A stretch of 64,000 nucleotides of DNA from the NCBI RefSeq assembly GCF_030160075.1, contig NZ_BSNQ01000009.1, forward strand, positions 740,295 through 804,294, given 5' to 3'. Shown piece after piece: positions 25,645-34,073 of this stretch (the first letter of the stretch is position 1; each line of letters starts with the position of its first letter). Below the pieces are notes generated by a model, which did no database searches, was not told the DNA's origin, and saw nothing but the letters and a program-made list of their open reading frames with translations. The position numbers were made by a program, and so were the translations under genes. Source of the DNA: Dyella lipolytica. Lineage in GTDB: Bacteria > Pseudomonadota > Gammaproteobacteria > Xanthomonadales > Rhodanobacteraceae.

Positions 25645-26562
25645 TTATGCAGCAGCCTCGTCGCGCCGCAACTGCGGCATCTGCCGGCAATACGCCTCCG
25701 CCTCTTCATGCAACCAGTCGCGGAATGTGCTCATGCCGCGATGGTCTTCCGACCGCGGCGGATAGACCAGGTAATACGCCTCGGGCACTGGCAGGTAGCG
25801 GTCGCCCAGCACGACGAGTCGACCCGCATCGATCAGCGATTTGCACGTCACCATGCGGCCAAGCGCGACGCCCAAGCCTTCGAGCGCCGCTTGGCGCAGG
25901 GCATCGACGGTATCCACGTGCGCCACGTAGCGACGCGGTAGTTTGCCGCCGTAATGCGCGAACCAATCGTTCCAGCGATTGTTGCTGTTGGGATCGCCGA
26001 TCAGCGGCCAATGCGCGAGATCGAGCGGGTCCTTGCCGGCCATGCGTTGAACCAGTTCGGGCGCGGCCACCGGGGCGATCCATTCGCCGAACAAACATTC
26101 GCTGCGCAAGCCTTCCCATTCGCCCTTGCCATAACGCACGGCCGCGTCGACGGCCTCGCGTTCGAAATTCACCAGCGCGGAACTGGATTGCAGATTGAGT
26201 TCCAGCTCCGGATGCGCAGCGAGCAAGCGCGGCAGGCGCGGCATCAGCCAACTGGAGATGATGCCGGGGCTGGCGCTTAAGGTGAGCGCATCGTGACGGC
26301 GTTCGCGATAGCGCGATAACGCGTGCTCGATGCCGTCGAAATGTTCGGCGACAGCTTCAAGCAAGCCGCAACCTTCGACGGTGAGGGTCACGCCGCGTGG
26401 ACCGCGCTCAAACAACCGTCGCTCCAGGCGATCTTCGAGCTGACGCATCTGGTGGCTCAACGCACTGACGGTGAGATTGGCCTGCACAGCAGCGCGCGAC
26501 AGATTGCCCAATCGCGCCACCTGCACGAATTGCTGCAAAAGACTGAGCGGTATCCGGCCCAT
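25645..26562 (-). CDS. LysR family regulator, GcvA-like
   Basis: A 305-residue LysR-type regulator. The N-terminal helix-turn-helix is near residues 17-48 (GNLSRAAVQANLTVSALSHQ), and the effector domain resembles the GcvA/AmpR subgroup (VDAAVRYGKGEWEGL; LGVALGRM). The start at 26562 has GAGGG upstream. It is divergent from the small ORF at 26663, with 100 bases between, and that ORF's conserved leader lies in the gap, so the regulator may act there. Its real target is not known; the aldo/keto reductase at 26932 is another possibility. Confidence 0.91.
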   Translation of the reverse strand: MGRIPLSLLQQFVQVARLGNLSRAAVQANLTVSALSHQMRQLEDRLERRLFERGPRGVTLTVEGCGLLEAVAEHFDGIEHALSRYRERRHDALTLSASPGIISSWLMPRLPRLLAAHPELELNLQSSSALVNFEREAVDAAVRYGKGEWEGLRSECLFGEWIAPVAAPELVQRMAGKDPLDLAHWPLIGDPNSNNRWNDWFAHYGGKLPRRYVAHVDTVDALRQAALEGLGVALGRMVTCKSLIDAGRLVVLGDRYLPVPEAYYLVYPPRSEDHRGMSTFRDWLHEEAEAYCRQMPQLRRDEAAA

Positions 26563-26594
26563 GTTGAATATCCCTCAAATCTGGCTTGCGAATA

Positions 26595-26632
26595 TATCGC
26601 TTTTCCGTGTCGGTGCAGGCCATTACCTTGAG
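26595..26632 (+). promoter_or_regulatory. Conserved leader element, copy A
   Basis: TATCGCTTTTCCG (26595-26607) and ACCTTGAG (26625-26632) are separated by exactly 17 bases and followed 30 bases later by the small ORF start. The same two blocks with the same 17-base spacing stand before the related small ORF on the minus strand at 38836. It may be a promoter or an operator. Confidence 0.6.
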
Positions 26633-26662
26633 CACTCCCCGCCTCCATCCCGGAACTCCACC

Positions 26663-26845
26663 ATGCGTTCGCCATGGATCGATCTGCTGTTCCTGCACGG
26701 TCACGCGACCCCCGGCAAACTGAGCTGGCGCCCCGATGCGCCGTCCTGTGAATGCCAGGCACGACCACAACAGGTAGAGGTAGACGTTACGCAGCTACCG
26801 TTGTCCAGCCGTTGCGAGAAACGAGACTCCACCTGCTGCGCTTGA
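26663..26845 (+). CDS. Small ORF of unknown function, MRSxWxDxLF family, copy A
   Basis: A 60-residue predicted protein beginning MRSPWIDLLFLHGH. I do not recognise a described family. It shares its first ten residues (MRS-x-W-[IV]-D-x-LF) with the ORF at 38633-38836, and the two share an upstream DNA element with fixed spacing. The rest is Arg/Pro/Cys-rich with no membrane segment; four Cys lie in the second half. It has no Shine-Dalgarno sequence, only CGGAACTCCACC before the ATG. The gene is divergent from the LysR regulator and upstream of the aldo/keto reductase gene. Coding status is supported by the paralogue only. Confidence 0.6.
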   Translation: MRSPWIDLLFLHGHATPGKLSWRPDAPSCECQARPQQVEVDVTQLPLSSRCEKRDSTCCA

Positions 26846-26931
26846 TTACATTCGCATAGGTACCCACCTCGGAAGCATCATGTGCCGCCGCACGGCGGCA
26901 CATCGGTTCACTCTGTTCCGAGGATTTCCCT

Positions 26932-27876
26932 ATGCAACTGCGTCAACTCGGCCGCTCCGCCCTTTCCATCGCCCCGCTCGCCTTCGGCGGCAACGTGTTC
27001 GGCTGGAGCGTGGATGAGCAACGCTCATTCGAACTGCTCGACGCCTTCGTCGACGCTGGCTTCAACCTGATCGATACAGCCGATGTGTATTCGGCGTGGG
27101 CGCAGGGCAACCGCGGCGGCGAATCGGAAACGATCATTGGCAAATGGCTCAAGCGCAGCGGCAAGCGCGATCGCGTGGTGATCGCTACCAAGGTGGGCAA
27201 GTGGGCCGAGCATCCCGGCCTATCACCGATGAACATCCGCCAGGCGGTAGAGGGTTCGCTCAAACGCTTGCAGACTGACCATATCGATCTGTACCAGTCC
27301 CATGCGGACGACGCCACGGTGCCGTTGCACGAGACCTTGGGTGCGTTTGCGCAACTGATCGCGGAAGGCAAAGTGCGCGCGATCGGCGCATCCAACTACG
27401 GTGCCGACCGATTCGCTGAATCGCTCAAGGTTTCGAAAGAACACAAGCTGCCGCGCTACGAAAGCCTGCAACCCGAATACAACCTGGTCAGCCGCGCCGG
27501 TTACGAACAGGAACTCGAGCCGTTAATTCGCCAGGAAAACATTGGCGTGATCAATTACTACGCTTTGGCCAGCGGCTTTCTCAGCGGCAAATACCGCAGC
27601 GAAGCAGACCTGGCCAAGAGTAGCGCGCGCGGTGGTTCGGTGAAGAAGTACCTCAACGCGCGTGGATTGAAAGTGCTTGCCGCGTTGGATGAGATCGCCG
27701 CCGCGCATAAGGCGACGGTGGCGCAAGTGGCGCTCGCGTGGCTGATGGCGCGACCCGGCATCACAGCACCGATTGCCAGTGCGACCAGTGTGGAGCAGCT
27801 GCAGGAATTGGTCGGCGCGGTGAAGCTGTCGTTGGCCGCCAATGAAATCGAAGCGCTGAATCGGGCTAGCGCCTGA
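26932..27876 (+). CDS. Aldo/keto reductase
   Basis: A 314-residue NADPH-dependent TIM-barrel oxidoreductase. The catalytic residues are visible as Asp and Tyr in DTADVYSAW, Lys in ATKVGKW and His in LYQSHADD. The C-terminal cofactor segment is present (ITAPIASATSVEQLQELV). It is of the YghZ/Tas-like group reducing aldehydes or ketones; the substrate is unknown. The start at 26932 has GAGGA seven bases upstream. It follows the small ORF at 26663 and is followed by a dispersed repeat region. Confidence 0.93.
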   Translation: MQLRQLGRSALSIAPLAFGGNVFGWSVDEQRSFELLDAFVDAGFNLIDTADVYSAWAQGNRGGESETIIGKWLKRSGKRDRVVIATKVGKWAEHPGLSPMNIRQAVEGSLKRLQTDHIDLYQSHADDATVPLHETLGAFAQLIAEGKVRAIGASNYGADRFAESLKVSKEHKLPRYESLQPEYNLVSRAGYEQELEPLIRQENIGVINYYALASGFLSGKYRSEADLAKSSARGGSVKKYLNARGLKVLAALDEIAAAHKATVAQVALAWLMARPGITAPIASATSVEQLQELVGAVKLSLAANEIEALNRASA

Positions 27877-27916
27877 TTCACAAGACTCGAACCATCGCGA
27901 TGATCGCGATGCCTTA

Positions 27917-28085
27917 GCCCCTCTCCCTCCGGACGCGGGGAGGGGCCATGGATGGCCCCGCCTTGAGGAGCGAGGAAGAGGGGTTGGGGTGAGGGTACGA
28001 CCTTGCGCGAAATCTAAATCTCTCGCTTCAACGCTCCGCTCGTACCCTCATCCGCCTCTCGGCACCTTCTCCCGAAGGGAGAAGG
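27917..28085. repeat. Composite REP-like repeat region between convergent genes
   Basis: Contains CCCCTCTCCCTCCGG with GGGGAGGGG, then GGGTTGGGGTGAGGGTACGA. This is matched as an 11-base inverted repeat by TCGTACCCTCA (27990-28000 with 28040-28050), and CCTTCTCCCGAAGGGAGAAGG closes the region. It shares its core with the elements at 20497 and 23962. Confidence 0.7.
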
Positions 28086-28129
28086 ATCGGCGCTTAACTG
28101 TGCGGCAAGACGGGTTCCAGCAGAACCAT

Positions 28130-28501
28130 TTAACGCCTACGCAGCCGCATCGCTGTGTCATACGCAGCATTGATCTCTTTGGATTTCGCCTCGGCCAGCT
28201 GCCTAATATCCTCGCCCAGCTGCGCCACTTTGTCCGGATGGTATTGACTCATCTTGACCCGATACGCGCGCTCGATCTCCGCAACATCCGCACTTTCGGC
28301 AACACCAAGCACATCGAACCACGTCGGCACTTTCGCAGTTGGCGATGCCCAATGCTGTTCCCAGTTTTGACGTGCCGAATCGGCGGCGTTGGCACGCGAG
28401 GGTCCCTGCTTGTCGCCCGTACTGGGTGACAGATAGTTGCTGACGAGGCGGTAGCCGAAAAACAGGCCTGCGGCGATAACGACCATGTCCAAAGCTGTCA
28501 T
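28130..28501 (-). CDS. Membrane-anchored DnaJ-domain protein
   Basis: A 123-residue protein with one N-terminal membrane helix (about residues 4-22) and a C-terminal J domain, with the HPD tripeptide at residues 88-90. The J domain stimulates the ATPase of an Hsp70; here it would be presented at the inner membrane. It has no Gly/Phe or zinc-finger region, so it is a type III J protein. The start overlaps the stop of the upstream membrane-protein gene by four bases, which ties it to that operon. The Hsp70 partner is not in the window. Confidence 0.9.
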   Translation of the reverse strand: MTALDMVVIAAGLFFGYRLVSNYLSPSTGDKQGPSRANAADSARQNWEQHWASPTAKVPTWFDVLGVAESADVAEIERAYRVKMSQYHPDKVAQLGEDIRQLAEAKSKEINAAYDTAMRLRRR

Positions 28502-29220
28502 TTCCGCAAACCCTCGAAATAATTCAGATAAGCATCCAATGCGCGGGACGCAGCGGTATCGGGATCGACGAATCCGAGGCTGGTCTTGATGCGCTCACGG
28601 AGAATGCCAGTGAGATCATGCAACGCCGGCGCAGGCAGCATGGTCGCTGCCACGGTGCGCAAATCGACGTCGACGCGTTGACGCAAACCGATTTTCCGGA
28701 TGACGTTCAACGCGAACGGCGCACAAAGCACAGCATCCAGCGCAATCGCCGCCACCGCCCGGCTGGAAAGATTCAGCGCCTTGCGATAGCGATAGACCTG
28801 CATCAACGTAACGACAATCACCGCATAGACAACCGCGAGCCACGCCAGCAACGCCGTAGCGTTACGCGATACAAACAACACATATGGCAAGCCGACGACA
28901 AAAAGCGCCAGCAGCAACAACGTCCATGGCGCAATAACTTCCAATGCAACCCGCACGCGGTGAAACCGAACGGGCTGCACGCTTCCGTCAAACACCCCTT
29001 GCTGCGGCCAAGTCAATCGAAACAAAGGTTGATGCGGGAAGAGCGGAAGCGGCAGGAAGACGTACCTACCGCCCAGCTCGAATGCCGATCCACCGGAGAT
29101 GCGGCATCCACGGCGACTGCTTATGAGAATGACTTCGTTGTGATACAGCAGCAGCGCGGAGTCGTATAGATACAGCGCGACGACTCCGCCCAATAACAGC
29201 AGCCCATCATGCAAGATCAT
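28498..29220 (-). CDS. Uncharacterised inner-membrane protein in a DUF2167/DnaJ operon
   Basis: A 240-residue protein I do not recognise. It has an N-terminal hydrophobic segment (about residues 6-25), then a soluble stretch, then two membrane helices around residues 95-140 (LLLLALFVVGLPYVLFV and ALLAWLAVVYAVIVVTLM), and a C-terminal soluble domain. The start at 29220 forms an ATGA junction with the stop of the DUF2167 gene, and its stop overlaps the DnaJ-domain gene start. Three genes are thus translationally coupled. An in-frame start at 29298 lies inside the previous gene and is rejected. Function unknown; the context suggests membrane proteostasis. Confidence 0.82.
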   Translation of the reverse strand: MILHDGLLLLGGVVALYLYDSALLLYHNEVILISSRRGCRISGGSAFELGGRYVFLPLPLFPHQPLFRLTWPQQGVFDGSVQPVRFHRVRVALEVIAPWTLLLLALFVVGLPYVLFVSRNATALLAWLAVVYAVIVVTLMQVYRYRKALNLSSRAVAAIALDAVLCAPFALNVIRKIGLRQRVDVDLRTVAATMLPAPALHDLTGILRERIKTSLGFVDPDTAASRALDAYLNYFEGLRK

Positions 29221-30065
29221 CAGGGCTGCTGTTTTTTCTTGAAGAAGTTTTTGAACCAGGCGCTCAGTGCAACGAAGCCGGCGAGCACGAACTTCCATGC
29301 CGCCACCAGGAAGCCGCCGATCACCGTAAACAAGCCCTTCTTGGCAGCGACCGCCAGCGCACCGCCGGTGATCAGCGCCGCCAGACCGTATTCCGCCACG
29401 CGATCGCCGGGACGGTATTCGGCATAGCTCTCGCCCGGCGAATACTGAAACCCTGGCAGGGTGTTTTTAAAGTCGTCGATGGCCGCTGCAAGTTTTTCTG
29501 GCCGAGTGACGAGCGTTACATCCATTACGCCACGTCGCCCCAGCAATCGTGTGTTGTAGTTCACGATGTGCTTATGGTTTTCGGCATCCTCGAGCAGAAT
29601 GGACCAGGCCAACGACTTGATCTGCGCGTCGTATTCCGGCTTTGCACTCCAGCCGAGGATGTTGAGTTCATCCCATCCACGCGCCTTGCGTTCCTTATTG
29701 CCCTCCGCCGTGCCATCGCGATACGACTGCAGGATGGTGTCCGGGTCGAGTTTTTCGTCGTCCTTCACATAGCCTATGTCTTCGTAAGCGAAGAACGCGA
29801 TCCAATTTAGGGTCTTGGGCGCAAGTGTGTATTGATCCCCGTTGACCGGCGGGTTGTGCAGAATCTCGTTGAGCGATTTGCTCCCGGCCGCATCGAGAAA
29901 CGCGTAACCGTCGGGAACATTCAGCGTAGCGCGGTCGCCCAGCTTGACCGTCGCCGGCCCCATCTGCCACGGCAATGCGGCAAGCGGACTCTGCTGCTGC
30001 GCGACGGCCGTGCCACCCGCCCACGCCAGCAGCAGTGCAACAAGCACTAGATAGAACCGTTTCAT
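29220..30065 (-). CDS. DUF2167 family membrane protein
   Basis: A 281-residue exported/membrane protein. A signal peptide (residues 1-21) is followed by a periplasmic DUF2167 domain whose N-terminal region has VKLGDRATLNVPDGYAFLD, then a C-terminal pair of membrane segments (ALITGGALAVAAKKGLFTV and a following hydrophobic helix) ending in a Lys-rich tail (KNFFKKKQQP). The family is widespread in Proteobacteria without an assigned role. The start at 30065 has GGGGGAAGGA directly upstream; a longer frame to 30158 lacks one. It is coupled downstream to a membrane protein and a DnaJ-domain protein. Confidence 0.86.
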   Translation of the reverse strand: MKRFYLVLVALLLAWAGGTAVAQQQSPLAALPWQMGPATVKLGDRATLNVPDGYAFLDAAGSKSLNEILHNPPVNGDQYTLAPKTLNWIAFFAYEDIGYVKDDEKLDPDTILQSYRDGTAEGNKERKARGWDELNILGWSAKPEYDAQIKSLAWSILLEDAENHKHIVNYNTRLLGRRGVMDVTLVTRPEKLAAAIDDFKNTLPGFQYSPGESYAEYRPGDRVAEYGLAALITGGALAVAAKKGLFTVIGGFLVAAWKFVLAGFVALSAWFKNFFKKKQQP

Positions 30066-30141
30066 TCCTTCCCCCTTGATTGACTGAACTCCATGCACCC
30101 CAGCCCACTGTATCAGGACCTGGAATGCCAGGGAGCCGCCC

Positions 30142-31179
30142 CTATTGGTCCAGCTCATCCGGCGACTGCACCGTGTATCCCTTGGCTTTTAGATGCGCAA
30201 GAAAGCCATCGGGAGATAACACTTGCTCCATCGGCAATACCGCAAAGGTCTGGGCGTTGCGTGCCAGCGCCGCCTGGGCGGCAGTCAGCCAGACACCTTC
30301 GATACGTTCGGGCAAATCGTGCAGCCCCAATTGCTGTGCGAAATCGGCATTGACCACGGCGATCACACAGGATTCGTGGCGATCGTTCAGCGCGAAGCTG
30401 CGCAAGCTCTGGATGTCGCCGGTCGACCAGGCATTGGCGCGCGCGGTGAGGGCACCCATATTGTTCTGGACCGTATCCAGGGTCTGATTGAAACAACTGA
30501 TGTCATGCAGGTTGGTTTGCTTGATCGCTTCCACCGCATCCCGCGGATGTTCCACGACTAGCTGATAGCTGACAGGCGTACGTTTTACATCGTGCCTTTC
30601 TGCCAGCTTCTTCACAGTGTTCGTGACATCACTCGCATTGGTTAGGCCCGCCTTGTCCAATGCCTTCTGATACAACTTCATCGCCACCAGGATCGGTCGC
30701 CAGTATTCAATGCCCTTGTCGTTGCCGAAATAATCCTGCTTCGCTACTTCCCAACGCGCATACATGTCAGGCGGAAGAATTTGTTGCAGATCCGCACCGC
30801 CGGGATTCTTGCGCGCACCGTAAACGGAAGGCAGCAGCGCCAACTTGCTGAGAAAGCCCGCATCCACCGTCAATTCTGCTGACGGTGATTCGAGCAGCTC
30901 CTGCGAATGCGCGATCATTTGCTCCACCTCCGTCGATCGCCACTCCATGTGCTTGGGCAACGGCGACAGTGTGCCGAGCACCCACATGACGTGGTCGCCC
31001 TTGCTTACTTTCCACAAGCCCGGTCCCGGTTGTACGCCAGTGACCGTGATGGCTTGCAGCACCGGCACATTGGCGCGAGACGGCGCGGGCGCAGTGCTGG
31101 ATGCCGCAGGTACGGATTGCGCCCATGCCGGCGCCGCAAGAGAAAGAACAAACAACCCTACAGCCATGGGTAGGCGCAT
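30142..31179 (-). CDS. TraB/GumN-like exported protein
   Basis: A 345-residue protein with a cleavable signal (residues 1-16, ending APAWAQ) and a TraB/GumN-type domain: GLWKVSKGDHVMWVLGTLSPLP near residues 60-81 matches the family's first motif region. In TraB/Tiki proteins this loop normally has a His (GTxH) that binds metal; here it reads GTLS. A hydrolase role is therefore doubtful. The start at 31179 has AGGAG nine bases upstream. It lies 76 bases upstream of the DUF2167 gene on the same strand and may head that operon. Confidence 0.78.
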   Translation of the reverse strand: MRLPMAVGLFVLSLAAPAWAQSVPAASSTAPAPSRANVPVLQAITVTGVQPGPGLWKVSKGDHVMWVLGTLSPLPKHMEWRSTEVEQMIAHSQELLESPSAELTVDAGFLSKLALLPSVYGARKNPGGADLQQILPPDMYARWEVAKQDYFGNDKGIEYWRPILVAMKLYQKALDKAGLTNASDVTNTVKKLAERHDVKRTPVSYQLVVEHPRDAVEAIKQTNLHDISCFNQTLDTVQNNMGALTARANAWSTGDIQSLRSFALNDRHESCVIAVVNADFAQQLGLHDLPERIEGVWLTAAQAALARNAQTFAVLPMEQVLSPDGFLAHLKAKGYTVQSPDELDQ

Positions 31180-31262
31180 GTGTGATTGCTCCTGGATCGC
31201 GGGGAAACGAACCATCGTCGATAAGTGCGATTCTAACCACACATATTAAGGTTCGCGCTTCC

Positions 31263-32099
31263 TCACTTCACCGCCGAAAGAATGACTTTGTCGAAGACGC
31301 GGTCACCCAACCATTTTCGGATGAACATCATCGGCTTCGCGTACTTTCCTGCGACATAGCGGGTCTTTGGCTTGTCCGCGCGAATCGCCTTCACCATCAG
31401 ATCCACGATCACTTGCGGATCCGAAGCGGCGCCCTTCTCGTAAGAGGCTTTGGTCGCAGATGCGATGGCGTGAGCCATTTTGCTGTAAGGGCCGGCTCCG
31501 GACCGCTCGAGCATGGGATTCATCATGACGCTACCAAATTCCGTGGCAATCACACCGGGCTCAATGATCACCACGTCGATATTGAACGGATTCAACTCCA
31601 GTCGCAGACAATCCGACCAGCCTTCGATCGCGTGTTTGGTGGCGTGATACCAGCTGCCCAGCGGGGTGTATATCTTTCCACCCATGGAGGAAATATTGAT
31701 GATTTTTCCGGCCCGTTTTTTACGCATCGCGGGCAGCAGCAGTTGGGTAAGCCTCGCCATACCAAACAGGTTGACCTCGAACTGATAGCGCGCATCCGCC
31801 AACGAGGTCTCTTCCATGGCACCGTACAGGCCGAAGCCTGCGTTGTTGATCAAGACATCCACGCTGCCGTGATCTTCTTCGATGCGTTTGACTGCTGCCT
31901 GGACGTCGTCGTCGCGGGTAATGTCCATCTTGATAGCGATGGCTCCGAGCGTCACCAAATCATCCATGTGATCTACCCGGCGAGCTGCCGCGTAGACGAT
32001 CAAGCCTTCGGCTAGCAGCGCCTTGGCGAATGCCTTGCCCATCCCCGAGGAAGCCCCGGTGATGAGTGCCACTTTCTTGCCTGCGGTAGTGGAAACCAT
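31263..32099 (-). CDS. Short-chain dehydrogenase/reductase (SDR)
   Basis: A 278-residue classical SDR. The NAD(P)-binding motif TGASSGMG is near residues 14-21, NNAG is present, the catalytic Ser is in NISSMGG, and Tyr/Lys are in YHATK. The C-terminal third is longer than in the smallest SDRs and resembles oxidoreductases acting on lipids or retinol-like substrates. The substrate is not predictable. It is in line with the methyltransferase gene at 32129 on the same strand, 29 bases away, so the two may be cotranscribed. Confidence 0.9.
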   Translation of the reverse strand: MVSTTAGKKVALITGASSGMGKAFAKALLAEGLIVYAAARRVDHMDDLVTLGAIAIKMDITRDDDVQAAVKRIEEDHGSVDVLINNAGFGLYGAMEETSLADARYQFEVNLFGMARLTQLLLPAMRKKRAGKIINISSMGGKIYTPLGSWYHATKHAIEGWSDCLRLELNPFNIDVVIIEPGVIATEFGSVMMNPMLERSGAGPYSKMAHAIASATKASYEKGAASDPQVIVDLMVKAIRADKPKTRYVAGKYAKPMMFIRKWLGDRVFDKVILSAVK

Positions 32100-32128
32100 C
32101 GCGTACTCCTAGGGATGCTCTGTATCGA

Positions 32129-32704
32129 TTAGCGCCGGGCAACCAAGCCAAAGTGATACGGGCAGAGAGCGTGTATATCGACGAATGCGGCATCGAGAAA
32201 GCCCGCCTTCTCCAACCAGGTTAGGCACTGATCGGGGCGCGGTCGGATCGCCAAGGAAGGCCCCCGAGGCGTCGGAATGTCGCTACGCCAATGAATGATC
32301 GAGACTCGTCCACCCGTGTGCAACACCCGATGGACCTCCTGCAACAGCACAATAGGCTGTTCCAAATGCAGCAGATTGAACACCATGACATGGGCTTGCG
32401 TACGCGCGTCCACCCCTATTCCTTGAGCGACAAAATCTCTCACTTCGGCACGGATGTTGGGTAACCGCAAAGTTGCAGCTTTCTGCTGGACACCAGCAAC
32501 CATGTCGGGGTCGATGTCCAGCGCCGTGACTATACCTCGCGTGCGCAAAGCGGCAGGAATCGTAAAGGTGCCGTAACCGCAACCCAACTCGACCAGATTA
32601 CCGGCCACACCCTCCTTGCCGAGCAACCTATCGGTGACCGCCTCGGCGTCGAAGAAGCTCTCCCAACTGGCCTCTTCAGGCATGCCACTTTCGCGCGCTT
32701 TCAT
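32129..32704 (-). CDS. Class I SAM-dependent methyltransferase
   Basis: A 191-residue methyltransferase with motif I VELGCGYGTFT at about residues 38-48, an acidic residue at the end of strand 2 (ALDIDPDM) and the post-I region of the class I fold. The target is unknown; it resembles ubiquinone/menaquinone-type small-molecule methyltransferases by its pattern only. The start at 32704 is fixed by AAGGAG nine bases upstream. The 46-codon membrane peptide gene at 32724 ends 19 bases before this start and may be translated from the same mRNA. Confidence 0.87.
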   Translation of the reverse strand: MKARESGMPEEASWESFFDAEAVTDRLLGKEGVAGNLVELGCGYGTFTIPAALRTRGIVTALDIDPDMVAGVQQKAATLRLPNIRAEVRDFVAQGIGVDARTQAHVMVFNLLHLEQPIVLLQEVHRVLHTGGRVSIIHWRSDIPTPRGPSLAIRPRPDQCLTWLEKAGFLDAAFVDIHALCPYHFGLVARR

Positions 32705-32723
32705 GCGAGGCTCCTTAATACAT

Positions 32724-32864
32724 TCACATCAAGGAGCGTACGAAATTCAGAAACGGAGTTTCATGCAGACGCTCCGCGAGCAGAAGAAGAACACCCACGG
32801 CAGCTAAGACGTACAACACAACTTTACCCATCAAACTCAATATCTTCTTGACTGTAACTTTCAT
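32724..32864 (-). CDS. Predicted 46-residue single-pass membrane peptide
   Basis: A small reading frame not overlapping other genes. It begins MKVTVKKILSLMGKVV, with four basic residues before a hydrophobic stretch (about residues 8-29, ending GVLLLLAE) and a short polar tail. This is a convincing single membrane helix with the positive-inside pattern. There is no strong Shine-Dalgarno sequence before ATG 32864. Its stop is 19 bases upstream of the methyltransferase start, whose own ribosome-binding site lies in the gap. The role is unknown; a small membrane protein in the same transcript is the simplest reading. Confidence 0.5.
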   Translation of the reverse strand: MKVTVKKILSLMGKVVLYVLAAVGVLLLLAERLHETPFLNFVRSLM

Positions 32865-33066
32865 TGTCAGAGACCGTGCGATGAGTTGGTGTGGTGATTG
32901 ACGTGTAAATCAGATGTTCCGCGATAGATTCGTCCTAGCGGGAGCTAGCGTGCAGATGTACAGGCGCAATAGCAAGGGCTGCGTTCAGCCAGAGCTGGAC
33001 ATTGTTCGGCACTATTAGATTGCGCCGATTTGTACTCGACGCAGCACCCTAAGTTGATCACACTGT

Positions 33067-33909
33067 TTAGCGCCGTGTCGCCAGTACGCCATCCAGCGCC
33101 AGTTGCGCCTTGAAACCTGCTTTCTCCAGACGCTTCGCTACTTCGCGCGGGACGTCACGATCGCTGGTGAGCTTGTTGGGGCTACCGGTGTAGTGGAACA
33201 GGCGCCCTTCGCGGCGAAGCACTCGCGCGAGTTGATCGTAGAACGCCTGTGAATAGAGCTCGCCAGCGATGCCAAAACGCGGGGGGTCGTGAAGCAGTGC
33301 ATCCACCGAGGCGTCAGCGATCTGTGTGATCGCTTGTGACACATCCGCGTGAGTGAGCTGCAAGCGGCCGCCGTAGGCTGGTTCGTCCGGATCCGGCGAC
33401 CACGGGTTGAGTGTGCGCAGCCACAACACGTCGGGGTTCTTCTCGAACGAGTGGATGCGCGCCACGCCAGCCTCCAGACAGCAAGCAGCGAAGTAGCCTA
33501 GGCCGCCGCAAGTATCGAGCAGCACCTTGCCGTGCGGCTCAACCAGCGCCACTTTGCGGCGCGCATCCTCAAACGGCGATTCCTTCGCAGTCGGTAGCAT
33601 CTTGATGCCGTCGATCTCGAAGGTGGGCGCGCCCCACTCGGTGGGTACGAGCTTGATCAGCGAGCCGGAAAAGCGCGAAACCGGCGCAAACTCGTCGCCG
33701 TCCCAGAAATAGATCGTGCGGTCTTTCAGTTTATGTGGATACGGGTAGCTCTTTTCCCTCCACTGCCAAGCGTCCGGCTGTAGCGGCGCGCTGTCGTTTG
33801 AGCGGCCCAGATCCAATGATCCGATCCATTCGCCCACACCGCCATCGCGTGCGGCCAGCAGTGTCTCGGCAATGGGGCGCGTGAGCAGAGGCCCGAAATA
33901 GTGCGACAC
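33067..33909 (-). CDS. Predicted SAM-dependent methyltransferase (COG2521-like)
   Basis: A 280-residue protein with a class I methyltransferase core in its second half. The motif I variant is LLDTCGGLGYFA near residue 130, an acidic residue follows in HSFEKNP, and a DPPRF motif is near residue 207. The DPPRF motif resembles the DPPY/NPPY of enzymes methylating amino groups on nucleic acid bases or proteins. The N-terminal 120 residues form a separate beta-rich part. The target is unknown. It stands alone, with about 200 bases of featureless sequence downstream and a divergent peroxiredoxin gene upstream. Confidence 0.82.
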   Translation of the reverse strand: MSHYFGPLLTRPIAETLLAARDGGVGEWIGSLDLGRSNDSAPLQPDAWQWREKSYPYPHKLKDRTIYFWDGDEFAPVSRFSGSLIKLVPTEWGAPTFEIDGIKMLPTAKESPFEDARRKVALVEPHGKVLLDTCGGLGYFAACCLEAGVARIHSFEKNPDVLWLRTLNPWSPDPDEPAYGGRLQLTHADVSQAITQIADASVDALLHDPPRFGIAGELYSQAFYDQLARVLRREGRLFHYTGSPNKLTSDRDVPREVAKRLEKAGFKAQLALDGVLATRR

Positions 33910-34073
33910 GGTGAGTAATCTCCAGGAATAGCGTCGAAAAACGAAACACAGGATGGCTCAGGATTGAAACCTTTGCGCAAGATATGGGCACAAACACACT
34001 TGTACCGCCCCTATGTACGGGCTTACAAATAGGTTTTTCGCGATACTTGTTATCTATCAAGAGGATATTAGGC

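Noticed and set aside
27917-28085. Possible CRISPR-like or tandem repeat array
   Set aside because: The repeats are inverted palindromes without regular spacers and match the dispersed REP-like core found elsewhere in the window.
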